Of a stretch of DNA of 64,000 bases, positions 45,328 through 53,421 are shown in pieces; the stretch's first letter is position 1, and each line of letters starts with the position of its first letter. Source of the stretch: Streptomyces sp. L2. GTDB taxonomy: Bacteria > Actinomycetota > Actinomycetes > Streptomycetales > Streptomycetaceae. The DNA lies in contig NZ_QBDT01000001.1 of assembly GCF_004124325.1 (NCBI RefSeq), positions 930,001-994,000 of the forward strand. The letters are read 5' to 3'. Under the pieces are notes generated by a model. It searched no databases. It was not told the DNA's origin and saw only the letters and a list, made by a program, of their open reading frames with translations. The position numbers and the translations under genes are program-made.

Positions 45328-45750
45328 GTCGTATCCCGCCGTCGGCATCGACAGTCTGCGGTGCACGCGGGCCTTCATCTGGGCGTCGTAGGACGGCTCG
45401 GCGCGGCCGACCGTCTCGACCCGCACGCCGCGCCGGGCGCACTCGGCGGTGAACTCCTCCACCGAGGACAGCGCGCGCTGCAGTACCCGCAGGCTGGGGG
45501 CGACGAACACGTCGACACCGGGGCGGACGCCGTCCCACAGGGCGCAGTGGTCGTAGCGGAGTCCGCCGACGAGGAGTTCCCGGGCGATCACGTATCCGCG
45601 TTCGGCGGCCCAGCGGGCGCACATCGCGTGCTGGCTGCGGGAGTCCACGAGGAAGGGGTCGGCCTCCAGTTCCTCCAGTGGTGTCAGGCTCGCGATGGCG
45701 GTCACCCGCACCGGCGCGCGCCCGCCGGAGGCACCCCGCAGCTGTCCCAT
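45319..45750 (-). CDS. Degenerate serine-recombinase N-terminal-like protein
   Basis: A 143-aa protein from ATG 45750, with GAGGTGAGGGGG upstream. VDSRSQHAMCARWAAERGYVIARELLV and VDVFVAPSLRVLQRALSSVEEFTAECARRGVRVETV resemble the resolvase N-terminal domain (the helix after the catalytic loop, and the D-hydrophobic-R-x-x-R region). The catalytic serine motif (YxRVSS/T) is replaced by TAIASLTPLEELE, and there is no DNA-binding tail. It therefore looks like a non-catalytic domesticated derivative of unknown function. It may instead be an unrelated Rossmann-like protein. Confidence 0.55.
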   Translation of the reverse strand: MGQLRGASGGRAPVRVTAIASLTPLEELEADPFLVDSRSQHAMCARWAAERGYVIARELLVGGLRYDHCALWDGVRPGVDVFVAPSLRVLQRALSSVEEFTAECARRGVRVETVGRAEPSYDAQMKARVHRRLSMPTAGYDGR

Positions 45751-45835
45751 GGCGTCCCCCTCACCTCCGGGTTTCGCCGCCGACCCTACTCCTGCCCGTA
45801 GGCTTCGGGGAGTCGCGCGAAGGGGGCGGAAGAGG

Positions 45836-46609
45836 GTGCCGGTGGAGATCACCTGGTGGGGTCACGCCACGTGCACGGTGGAGGATTCGAACACGCGGGT
45901 GCTCACCGACCCGTTGTTCGCGCGCCGGCTGGCGCATCTGCGCCGGCGCCGGGGCGCGCCGCCGCCGGCGGAGGCCCGCCGCGCTGATCTGGTGCTGGTC
46001 TCCCACCTGCACGCCGATCATCTGCACGTGCCGTCGCTGGCCGGTCTGGCCCCGGGCACGCTCCTGCTCGTGCCCCAGGGCGCACGACGGGCGGTGCCCG
46101 GACTGCGCCGGCTCCGGCACCTGCGGGTCACCGAGGTCGCCCCGGGGGACGCGGTGCGGGCCGGTGACCTGCGGGTGCGAGTGGTGCCGGCGCGGCACGA
46201 CGGGCGGCGGCTGCCGGTGGGCCCGCATCGCTGTCCCGCGCTGGGGTACGTCGTGGAGGGCGAGGCGCGGACCTATTTCGCCGGGGACACGGGCCTGTTC
46301 GCGTCGATGGCGGAGGAGGTCGGGCCGGTGGAGGTGGCGCTGCTGCCGGTGGGCGGCTGGGGCCCGTACCTCGGGGAGGGGCATCTGGACGCGGGGCGGG
46401 CGGCGCAGGCGCTGGCCCGGCTGGCGCCGCGCGCCGCGGTGCCGGTGCACTACGGCACGTACTGGCCGATCGGCATGGACGGGGTGCGCCCGCACGAGTT
46501 CCACGCGCCGGGCGACGAGTTCGTGCGCCTGGCGGCCGCGGCCGCGCCCGGGGTGGACGTGCACAAGCTGGGGCACGGCGAGGGCGTGCGGCTGGAGGTC
46601 GCGCGGTGA
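45836..46609 (+). CDS. Metallo-beta-lactamase-fold hydrolase (UlaG-like)
   Basis: A 257-aa protein, GTG 45836 with AAGGGGGCGGAAGAGG upstream. Metal site HLHADH (SHLHADHLHV), a further RHDGRRLPVGPH region, FAGDTGLF (metal aspartate) and VPVHYGTYWPIG (last histidine) complete the binuclear site. N-terminal VEITWWGHAT is typical of the UlaG/RNase-Z-like group. Substrate unknown. Its stop overlaps the DedA start by GTGA, so the two are coupled. Confidence 0.85.
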   Translation: MPVEITWWGHATCTVEDSNTRVLTDPLFARRLAHLRRRRGAPPPAEARRADLVLVSHLHADHLHVPSLAGLAPGTLLLVPQGARRAVPGLRRLRHLRVTEVAPGDAVRAGDLRVRVVPARHDGRRLPVGPHRCPALGYVVEGEARTYFAGDTGLFASMAEEVGPVEVALLPVGGWGPYLGEGHLDAGRAAQALARLAPRAAVPVHYGTYWPIGMDGVRPHEFHAPGDEFVRLAAAAAPGVDVHKLGHGEGVRLEVAR

Positions 46610-47283
46610 CGTGGCTGTCGTCCGCGACGGCGTTCGCCGCGGCCACGACGTCGACGCTGCGGCCGGAGTACGCGCAGCCGGCGATCGGCTATCCGACGCT
46701 GTTCCTGCTGGTGCTGGCCGGTGCGCTGGTGCCGGTGGTGCCGACGGGGGCCCTGGTGAGTTCGGCGGCGGTGGTGGCGTTCCACCGGACGGCGACGGTG
46801 CCGTACTCGCTGGCGCTGGTGTTCGTGACGGCGGCGCTCGGGGCGTTCCTGGGGGACGCGGCGCTGTACTGGCTGGGCCGGCGCGGGCTGCGGTCGAAGA
46901 ACGGTTCGCGCTGGCTGGAGGCGATCCGGTCGCGGGCACCGGAGGAGCGGCTGGCGCAGGCGCGGGAGAAGCTGGGCGAGCACGGGGTGGCCGTGCTGGT
47001 GCTGTCCCGGCTGGTCCCCGCGGGCCGGCTGCCGGTGATGCTGGCGTGTCTGCTGGCGGAGTGGCCGCTGCGGAGGTTCAGCCGGGGCAACGTGCTCGCG
47101 TGTGTGGCGTGGGCGGTCACCTATCAGGTGATCGGGATACTGGGCGGGTCGTTGTTCGAGGAGCCCTGGGAAGGGGTGGTCGTGGCGGTCGCCCTCACCG
47201 TCGTGGTGAGTGTGGCGCCCGGTGTGTGGCGGCGGCTGCGGGGGCTCACCGGCGGGCTACGGCGTCCCGGCCAGGACGCGTGA
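46606..47283 (+). CDS. DedA/SNARE-associated family membrane protein
   Basis: A 225-aa membrane protein with five or so hydrophobic segments. Family motifs are GALVPVVPTGALVSS (re-entrant helix), GAFLGDAALYWLGRRGL (G-D pair), VLVLSRLVPAGRLPVMLACL (functional arginine). DedA proteins flip undecaprenyl phosphate or lipids and affect membrane homeostasis. GTG 46606 overlaps the hydrolase stop. Its 3' end overlaps the converging hydrolase gene by 27 nt (47257-47283). Confidence 0.88.
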   Translation: MTWLSSATAFAAATTSTLRPEYAQPAIGYPTLFLLVLAGALVPVVPTGALVSSAAVVAFHRTATVPYSLALVFVTAALGAFLGDAALYWLGRRGLRSKNGSRWLEAIRSRAPEERLAQAREKLGEHGVAVLVLSRLVPAGRLPVMLACLLAEWPLRRFSRGNVLACVAWAVTYQVIGILGGSLFEEPWEGVVVAVALTVVVSVAPGVWRRLRGLTGGLRRPGQDA

Positions 47284-48486
47284 CGCGCCGACCGGCAGGT
47301 CCCACAGGTCGTCCCGGTCCAGTCCCGCCCGCTCCCAGGCGGCCCGCACCCGGGTGAGCGGTTCGAGGACGGGTTCGGCCGAGAGCACGAAGGTGCCCCA
47401 GTGCATGGGGGCCATGGCGCGGGCGCCGAGGTCGACGGTGGCGCGGACCGCTTCCTCGGGGTCGCAGTGGACGTCCCTCAGCCACCAGCGGGGGTCGTAG
47501 GCGCCGATGGGCATGAGGGTGAGGTCGATGCCGGGGTAGCGGCGGCCGATGCGGGCGAACCAGTGGCCGTAGCCGGTGTCGCCGGCGAAGTGCACGCGGC
47601 GGCTGTCGGGGGCGGTGAGGATCCAGCCGCCCCACAGGCTGTGGCAGGTGTCGGTGAGGGTGCGCTTGGACCAGTGGTGCGCCGGCACGAAGTCGAAGCG
47701 GGTGCCGGAGAGTTCGGACGCCTCCCACCAGTCCAGCTCGGTGATCCGGGTGAACTTCCGGCGCCGGAACCAGCGGCCGAGTCCGGCCGGCACGAACACC
47801 GGGGTGTCGCGGGGCAGTCGGCGCAGGGTGGGGGCGTCGAGGTGGTCGTAGTGGTTGTGGCTGATGACGACGGCGTCGACGGGCGGCAGGTCGTGCCAGG
47901 CGACGCCGACGGGGGTGATGCGGGCGGGGGTGCCGAGGATACGGCGGGACCATACGGGGTCGGTGAGGACGGTGAGCCCGCCGATCCGGATGACCCAACT
48001 GGCGTGCCCGGCCCAGGTGACGGCGAGGGTGCGGGCGTCGGCGCGGGGCAACGGGGCGGGTTCGTACGGCAGTCGGGGGATGTCGGCGAGTCCGTCGGCG
48101 CGGGGCCGTACGGCACCTTCGCGGGCGAAGCGGGCGAGTGCCTTCAGGCCGGGCAGGGGTGCGGTGAGCCGGTCGTGGAACGTGCGCGGCCACACGCGGT
48201 GTTCGCCCGGCGGGCGGGGCTCGGCCAGGGGCGGGGAGGAGGGGGCGAGGGGTGCCGGCGCGGGGGGCGCCGGGGCGGAGGGCGCCGGGGCGGAGGGCGC
48301 CGGGGCGGAGGGCGCCGGGGCGGAGGGCGCGGGCGCGGACGGGCCGGCGGCCGGTCTCGCCGCCCCGGCCGTGCGGGGCTCGGTGGAGGTGACCGGCGTG
48401 GCGGACTGCGTGGCGGAGGGCGTGGCGGAGGGCGTGGACGGGCCGGGCGGTCGGCTCGGGCGCGGCGGTCGGGTCTGCTGCGTCAT
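47257..48486 (-). CDS. Metallo-beta-lactamase-fold hydrolase (NAPE-PLD-like) with Pro/Ala N-terminus
   Basis: A 409-aa protein. ATG 48486 is supported by an ATGA overlap with the upstream aminotransferase-like gene stop. Residues ~1-100 are low complexity (repeated APAPS units coded by a 15-nt tandem repeat). The catalytic part begins near 130 with LAVTWAGHASWVIRIGG, metal motif SHNHYDHLD near 210, AHHWSKR near 265, HFAGDTGYG near 305 and PMHWGTF near 365, matching the NAPE-hydrolysing phospholipase-D-like group that cleaves N-acyl phosphatidylethanolamines. Substrate in bacteria is uncertain. Confidence 0.88.
   Translation of the reverse strand: MTQQTRPPRPSRPPGPSTPSATPSATQSATPVTSTEPRTAGAARPAAGPSAPAPSAPAPSAPAPSAPAPSAPAPPAPAPLAPSSPPLAEPRPPGEHRVWPRTFHDRLTAPLPGLKALARFAREGAVRPRADGLADIPRLPYEPAPLPRADARTLAVTWAGHASWVIRIGGLTVLTDPVWSRRILGTPARITPVGVAWHDLPPVDAVVISHNHYDHLDAPTLRRLPRDTPVFVPAGLGRWFRRRKFTRITELDWWEASELSGTRFDFVPAHHWSKRTLTDTCHSLWGGWILTAPDSRRVHFAGDTGYGHWFARIGRRYPGIDLTLMPIGAYDPRWWLRDVHCDPEEAVRATVDLGARAMAPMHWGTFVLSAEPVLEPLTRVRAAWERAGLDRDDLWDLPVGASRVLAGTP
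48266..48340 (-). repeat. 15-nt tandem repeat coding APAPS units
   Basis: GGCGCCGGGGCGGAG occurs four times without change at 48266-48325, followed by a diverged copy to 48340. On the minus strand it codes the repeated S-A-P-A-P units in the hydrolase N-terminus. The period is a multiple of three, so copy-number changes keep the frame: a candidate length-variable linker. Confidence 0.85.
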
Positions 48487-49757
48487 CGAGGAGGCTCCCA
48501 TCGCTGAGCGTCGTCGCGGAGGTCTTCGAACACGGACCTCAAGGAGATCAACGCGCGTTGCACGTGTGGCAGTTCCCGCGGTGAGGGTGACGTGAGGCCT
48601 GCGGCACGTTCCTCGTCCGTGCCGCCCAGCAGCCCGGCCGTGCCGAGCCGGACGCGCAGGGCGCCCAGGTCGTCGCCGAAGCGGTGGCCGCCGGGTACGG
48701 GCCGGCCGAGCCGGGCGGTCAGCAGGTCCTCCAGTTCCTGTGCGTCGCCGACGCCTTGTGCGGCGAGCGGTTCGCGCAGCGGGTCGAGGTCGGCGTACAG
48801 GTGACGGCCGGCCTGCGGGGGCCGGGCGAGGGCGCCGCCGGCGACGACCGCCTCGTGTGCGGCAGCGGCCACGCGCGCGTGCAGGCGTACGGCGGCGGCG
48901 CGGCGCTCGGTGACGGGTTCCGGTTCGTCGAGGGCGTACCCGGCGGCGGTGGCGACGGGTCCGGCCACGCGTGCGCCGAGCACGGTGAGCACGTCGAGCA
49001 CGCGCGCGTGCAGCGCGGCGCCCGCGGCTCCTTCCGGGAAGCGGGCGACGGCGGCGGGCCAGCCGGCGGGGAGCAGCGAGCCGGCCAGGTCGGTGACGAC
49101 GGTGACCCGGTCGGGGAGCATCTCGGCGGGGCTGAGCAGCACGGTCTCGTGGGGGGCGTGCACGGTGTCGCGCCAGGTCTCGTCGCTGACCAGGTGCAGT
49201 CCTTCGGCGGCTGCCGCCTCGACGGTCTCGTGGAGGAGTTCGGGCGGGGCGACGGTGGCGGTGGGGTCGTCGGCGACGGACAGCACCAGCAGCCGCGGGT
49301 CGCCGCCCTCGGCGCGGACGCGGCGGACGGTCTCCAGGAGGGCGTAGGGGTCGGGTACGCCGCCGCTCTCGGCGGGGGTCGGCACGTGGAAGACGGGTCT
49401 GCCGAGGAGGCGGGCGTACGGCGCCCACCAGGCGGCGCACGGGCGGGGCACCAGGACATCGCCGCCCTGGCCGTTCTCGCCCCGGTCGCCGCCGAGCGCG
49501 GCGGTGAGGGCGAGCAGCAGGGCGGGGGCACCGGGGCCGGCAGTCACCCGGTCGGGGACGCAGGGCAGGCCGCGCCGGGTCCAGTAGCCGCAGGCCGCTT
49601 CGAGGACGGCGGGGGCGCCGCCGACCGGCTGGGCGTCGGCGCGGCCCGCCGAGGCGGCGAGGACGGCGGCGAGTTCGGGGAGGACCGGCAGGCCGTCGTC
49701 GGGAAGGGGAGGCCCGAAGCGGACGGGGCCGTGGCCTACGGGATCCGTCCGCCGCAT
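48483..49757 (-). CDS. Aminotransferase-like protein (PLP fold type I) without recognisable catalytic lysine
   Basis: A 424-aa protein from ATG 49757, chosen for GGAGG upstream and because the in-frame extension is repetitive. The layout is that of class I/II aminotransferases: PDRVTAGPGAPALLLALTAAL (cofactor loop), LHLVSDETWRDTVH (PLP-pyridine aspartate at the DE pair), then TDLAGSLLPAGWPAAVARF where the Schiff-base lysine of SLSK-GLPGWR proteins should be. Here LAGSLLPAGW has no lysine. It may have lost transaminase activity and kept a binding or regulatory role, or use another residue. It overlaps the following hydrolase gene by ATGA. Confidence 0.65.
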   Translation of the reverse strand: MRRTDPVGHGPVRFGPPLPDDGLPVLPELAAVLAASAGRADAQPVGGAPAVLEAACGYWTRRGLPCVPDRVTAGPGAPALLLALTAALGGDRGENGQGGDVLVPRPCAAWWAPYARLLGRPVFHVPTPAESGGVPDPYALLETVRRVRAEGGDPRLLVLSVADDPTATVAPPELLHETVEAAAAEGLHLVSDETWRDTVHAPHETVLLSPAEMLPDRVTVVTDLAGSLLPAGWPAAVARFPEGAAGAALHARVLDVLTVLGARVAGPVATAAGYALDEPEPVTERRAAAVRLHARVAAAAHEAVVAGGALARPPQAGRHLYADLDPLREPLAAQGVGDAQELEDLLTARLGRPVPGGHRFGDDLGALRVRLGTAGLLGGTDEERAAGLTSPSPRELPHVQRALISLRSVFEDLRDDAQRWEPPR

Positions 49758-50250
49758 GTCCGCCTCCGCCCGGTCCGTGCTCGCCGTCCGCTGTCCTGTC
49801 GTGCCCTGGCCTGCCATGGGCTGGCCTGTCGTGCGCCGGCCTGTCGTGCCCTGTCCCGTCGCGCCGTGTTTCCGTCGCCGGTCCGCAGGCGCCGCCCTGC
49901 CGGGGCGCGGCTGCCGTCCCCGTCGGCCATGCCGCCCGGCGCCGTTCGCGGAGTCGGCCGTCGGTCCCGTCCTGGTCACCGTCTGCCCCGTGCCGTCGGT
50001 TCGCCTGCCGCCCGCGCCCTGATAGCCGTCACCGTCGCCCCCGTCCTGGCTGCCCGTCGCTCCGTCCCGCCGCCCGGCGCCGCTCCCCCGCCCGACTGCC
50101 GTAGCGGGGTCCGGCGGGCGGGTGCGGTCGTGGTGCCCAACCGTGCGGCTGGTGCGCGCGTGGCCGTTGTCGCCGTCCTGGGCTTGTGTGTACCCGCCCG
50201 GCGGCGGTCCATGGCCGGGGGCGCCGATCCGGCCGTGCACCGGGCCCGGC
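49758..50250. other. Intergenic region with 15-nt imperfect repeats
   Basis: No gene is supported in these 493 nt. From 49795 to 49869 five imperfect 15-nt units follow each other (CCTGTCGTGCCCTGG and variants such as CCTGCCATGGGCTGG). Further low-complexity GCC/CCG-rich sequence runs to 50250. It lies upstream of the aminotransferase-like gene and downstream of the surface protein gene. Confidence 0.5.
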
Positions 50251-51105
50251 TCAGCCGTCCTCCCGGCGCCGGGGCCGGTGCAGCCGGTAGGCGGCGGCCC
50301 CGCAGGCGGCGGCGATCAGGGCCGCGCCGGCGGCCAGGGCCGGTACCGAGTCGTCGAAGGTGCCGCCCTGCCCGGCCGCGACGCCGTGCTGCACGGTGGG
50401 CGGCGGGCACCCGGCGACGCCGTCGTCGCCCTCGGGGGAGCCGGGGCAGGTACGGCCACCGGTGCACGGCGACGGGCCGTGAGCCTGCCCGCAGTCCCGG
50501 CCGCCTCCGGCACAGGCCGGCCCGGTGTCCGCGGCCGGCCCGGTGTCCGCCGCCGGTCCCGGGCACTGACCGGGCTCCTCACACGGCTGGCCCGGCCGGC
50601 ACTGCGGGTCCCCGCTCGTCTGGCCGCAGTCCCGTCCGGCGGTGCAGGGCCCGGTCCCCTGAACGTCGTCCGAGCCGTCGTCCGGGGCGTCGGGACGGGT
50701 GACGGAGTAGCTCGCGCTCCAGGGGCTGCCCTTGCCGCCCGAGGCCCCGGGGCAGGTTCCGTCGACGGTCCAGGCCGCGTCCGGGCCGGTGCCGGCCGGG
50801 TCCCCCTCGGCCTGCTCACCGGCGGTGATCCGGGCGGTGCCCCGGTAGGCGGGGCCGCGGTCCTCGCCGGTGACCCGCTGGAGCCGGACGGTGCCGTCCT
50901 CGAAGGCCTGGGAGGTGGCGTCGAGGGTGTCGGGTACGGTGCCGCCGATCTTGTCGCAGGTCACGGACACGGTGACGGTGCCGCCGGGCCGGACGGTGTC
51001 CGGGCTGGTCTCGGCGGCGGGGTCCGCGGTCGCGGCGGGCCCGGCCATGGCGAGCGCGGCGCCGGCCAGGGCGGCGACGGACAGGGCTCGGAAGGTGCGG
51101 CGCAT
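50251..51105 (-). CDS. Secreted, membrane-anchored Cys-rich protein
   Basis: A 284-aa protein from ATG 51105 (GAGGAG upstream). Signal peptide at the N-terminus (LSVAALAGAALAMAGPAATA, cleavage after ATA). Residues ~30-130 look like a beta-sandwich (PGGTVTVSVTCDK, GTARITAGEQ). Residues ~150-230 are Cys-rich with repeated RDCGQ units (TAGRDCGQ, GGGRDCGQ) and CPG/CEEP segments. A hydrophobic segment near 255-275 (LAAGAALIAAACGAAAY) followed by HRPRRRE anchors it in the membrane. It is probably displayed outside the cell; no enzymatic motif is seen. Confidence 0.72.
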   Translation of the reverse strand: MRRTFRALSVAALAGAALAMAGPAATADPAAETSPDTVRPGGTVTVSVTCDKIGGTVPDTLDATSQAFEDGTVRLQRVTGEDRGPAYRGTARITAGEQAEGDPAGTGPDAAWTVDGTCPGASGGKGSPWSASYSVTRPDAPDDGSDDVQGTGPCTAGRDCGQTSGDPQCRPGQPCEEPGQCPGPAADTGPAADTGPACAGGGRDCGQAHGPSPCTGGRTCPGSPEGDDGVAGCPPPTVQHGVAAGQGGTFDDSVPALAAGAALIAAACGAAAYRLHRPRRREDG

Positions 51106-51453
51106 GGGGCGGGCTCCTCGGACGGCGGGACGGCGACGGCAGGACGGCGAGACGGCGGGCCGAAGGTGGGGCGGCTGCCGGGTGCCGGTGCGGCCGTACG
51201 GCTGCCTGTACGGCCGTACGGCTGCCGTGGGGCACGGGGGCGTGCCCTCGCTGCCATCACAGCCCGCCGCGCGGCGCGCCGCGCGCGGCCGGACCCCATT
51301 CGCGGGACACGAACGGCCGAGCGGGTGACACCGGCCGCCGGCAGTCGGCGCGGCGGCCGGCGGGGGCGGGTCAGGTTTTTCCTCTCCCCCACCGGTGACT
51401 CGGTAGCCACTGACCGGATCGTCGTTCCCCGTACTGGACCGGGAGGTCCCTCC
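51106..51453. other. Divergent promoter region with repeated CGGCCGTACGGCTGCC
   Basis: No gene is supported in these 348 nt between the divergent surface-protein and pyruvate-oxidase-type genes. CGGCCGTACGGCTGCC occurs at 51191-51206 and again at 51211-51226 (20-nt period), each with a CGGCCGTACG near-palindrome that may be a protein-binding site. Confidence 0.5.
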
Positions 51454-53253
51454 ATGAGCACCAAGGTGTCCGACCACATTCTCGAGCGGCTGCGTGACTG
51501 GGGCGTGGAGCAGGTCTTCAGCTACCCCGGCGACGGCATCAACGGGCTGCTCGCCGCCTGGGGCCGGGCCGAGGACCAGCCGCGTTTCATCCAGGCCCGG
51601 CACGAGGAGATGGCCGCGTTCGAAGCGGTCGGCTACGCCAAGTTCAGCGGGCGGCTGGGCGTGTGCGTGGCCACCTCGGGGCCCGGCGCCGTGCACCTGC
51701 TCAACGGCCTGTACGACGCGAAGCTGGACCACGTTCCGGTGCTGGCCATCGTCGGCCAAACGAACCGGACCGCGATGGGCGGCTCCTACCAGCAGGAGAT
51801 CGACCTGCACACGCTGTTCAAGGACGTCGCCTCCGACTTCCTGGAGACGGTGACCGTGCCGGAGCAGCTGCCGAACGTCATCGACCGGGCGATCCGGACC
51901 GCGTACGCCCGCCGGGCCCCCACCGCGATCATCGTGCCGGCGGACGTGCAGCAGCTGGACTACTCGCCCCCGACGCACGACTTCAAGATGGTGCCGTCCA
52001 GCCTCGGCATGTCCGACTACACGGCGACTCCGACGGACGAGGCGCTGCAGCGGGCGGCCGAGGTGCTGAACGCCGGTGACAAGCCGGCGATCCTGATCGG
52101 GCAGGGCGCGGCCGGGGCCGTGGCCGAGGTCCAGGAGATCGCCGAGCTGCTGGGCGCGGGCGTCGCCAAGGCGCTGCTCGGCAAGGATGTGCTGAGCGAC
52201 GAACTGCCGTACGTCACCGGGCCGATCGGGCTGCTGGGCAGCCGACCGTCGTACGAGCTGATGCGGGACTGCGACACGCTGCTGACCATCGGTTCGTCGT
52301 TCCCGTACACGCAGTTCATGCCGGGGTTCGGCAAGGCGCGCGGGGTGCAGATCGACATCGACCCGCACATGGTCGGCATGCGGTATCCGTACGAGGTGAA
52401 CCTGGTCGGTGACGCGAAGGCGACGCTGCGCCGGCTGATCCCGCTGCTGGAGCGGGACCGGGGCGGGCGCGAGTGGCGCGACACCGTGTGCGCGAACGTC
52501 GAGCGCTGGCACGAGACGATGGACCGGCGGGCCGGTCTCACGGCCGATCCGGTCAACCCGGAGTACGTGGCCCGCGCCCTGGACCCGCTGCTGCCGGACA
52601 ACGCGATCCTCACCTCGGACTCGGGGTCGGTCGCCAATTGGTACGCGCGGCACATCACGATGCGGCCGGGCATGCGCGGTTCGCTGTCCGGGACGCTGGC
52701 GACGATGGGCCCGGGCGTGCCGTACGCCATCGGGGCGAAGTTCGCGCACCCGGACCGGCCGGTGATCGCGCTGGTCGGCGACGGGGCGATGCAGATGAAC
52801 GGGCTCGCGGAGATGATCACGGCGGCGAAGTACCGGGACCGCTGGTCGGATTCGCGGCTCGTGGTGGGCGTGTGGAACAACCAGGACCTGAACCAGGTGA
52901 CGTGGGAGATGCGCGCGATGGAGGGCGCCCCGCAGTTCCTTCCGTCGCAGTCGATCCCGGACGTGCAGTACGCGGCCTTCGCCCGGTCGCTGGGGCTGAC
53001 CGGGATCCGGGTGGAGAAGCCGGAGGACGTCGAGTCGGCCTGGCGGGCGGCGCTGGACGCGGACGGGCCCGCGCTGGTCGAGTTCCTCACCGACCCCGCG
53101 GTGCCGCCGATCCCGCCGCACGCCTCCTGGGAGCAGATGGAGGCGACGGCCGCGTCGATCCTCAAGGGCGACGCCGACCGAGGATCCATGATCAGGCAGG
53201 GGCTGAAGGCCAAGGTGCAGGAGTTCCTGCCGGGCCGGGAGAAGGAGGAGTGA
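51454..53253 (+). CDS. ThDP-dependent pyruvate-oxidase/PoxB-type enzyme
   Basis: A 599-aa ThDP enzyme. ATG 51454 (MSTKVSDHIL) has GGGAGGTCCC upstream. The ThDP glutamate is Glu51 in ARHEEMAAFEA, SGPGAVHLLNGLYDAK near 90, GQTNRTAMGGSYQQEIDLHTLF near 115, the ThDP motif VGDGAMQMNG...WNNQDLNQVTWE near 438-475. This matches PoxB-like pyruvate dehydrogenase (quinone)/pyruvate oxidase proteins, which decarboxylate pyruvate to acetate (or acetyl phosphate) at the membrane; the C-terminus KAKVQEFLPGREKEE is short and charged, where E. coli PoxB has a lipid-binding peptide. It is followed by stress-type genes, suggesting a stationary-phase role. Confidence 0.85.
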   Translation: MSTKVSDHILERLRDWGVEQVFSYPGDGINGLLAAWGRAEDQPRFIQARHEEMAAFEAVGYAKFSGRLGVCVATSGPGAVHLLNGLYDAKLDHVPVLAIVGQTNRTAMGGSYQQEIDLHTLFKDVASDFLETVTVPEQLPNVIDRAIRTAYARRAPTAIIVPADVQQLDYSPPTHDFKMVPSSLGMSDYTATPTDEALQRAAEVLNAGDKPAILIGQGAAGAVAEVQEIAELLGAGVAKALLGKDVLSDELPYVTGPIGLLGSRPSYELMRDCDTLLTIGSSFPYTQFMPGFGKARGVQIDIDPHMVGMRYPYEVNLVGDAKATLRRLIPLLERDRGGREWRDTVCANVERWHETMDRRAGLTADPVNPEYVARALDPLLPDNAILTSDSGSVANWYARHITMRPGMRGSLSGTLATMGPGVPYAIGAKFAHPDRPVIALVGDGAMQMNGLAEMITAAKYRDRWSDSRLVVGVWNNQDLNQVTWEMRAMEGAPQFLPSQSIPDVQYAAFARSLGLTGIRVEKPEDVESAWRAALDADGPALVEFLTDPAVPPIPPHASWEQMEATAASILKGDADRGSMIRQGLKAKVQEFLPGREKEE

Positions 53254-53303
53254 CACGGCCGGGTTCCGGTCGCGTATCGGGTCGTCGTATCGGGGTGGCC
53301 GTA

Positions 53304-53331
53304 GTCGCCGTATCCGGGTCGCCGTATCCGG
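53304..53331. repeat. 14-nt tandem repeat
   Basis: GTCGCCGTATCCGG occurs twice back-to-back (53304-53317, 53318-53331), with diverged copies just before (GTCGTCGTATCGGGG near 53281). A 6-nt repeat, GACCCC with variants, follows at about 53364-53400. All lies between the PoxB-type gene and the DUF2795 gene. Confidence 0.65.
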
Positions 53332-53421
53332 TGTCGGCCGGCGGGCCGCCGGGTACGCGGGGCGGACCCCGACCCCGACCCCGACCCTCGACCCTGACCT
53401 TCGATCCTCTGGAGGCATGAC

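Noticed and set aside
41566..45801. A plus-strand open frame of about 1411 codons
   Set aside because: It runs opposite the OsmC, phosphodiesterase and recombinase-like genes and overlaps the DUF5753 gene in another frame; no domain is recognisable and composition is Ala/Gly/Arg-rich.
49758..50240. A 161-residue N-terminal extension of the aminotransferase-like protein
   Set aside because: It is Gly/Thr/Arg low-complexity sequence over a DNA repeat, whereas ATG 49757 has GGAGG at good spacing.
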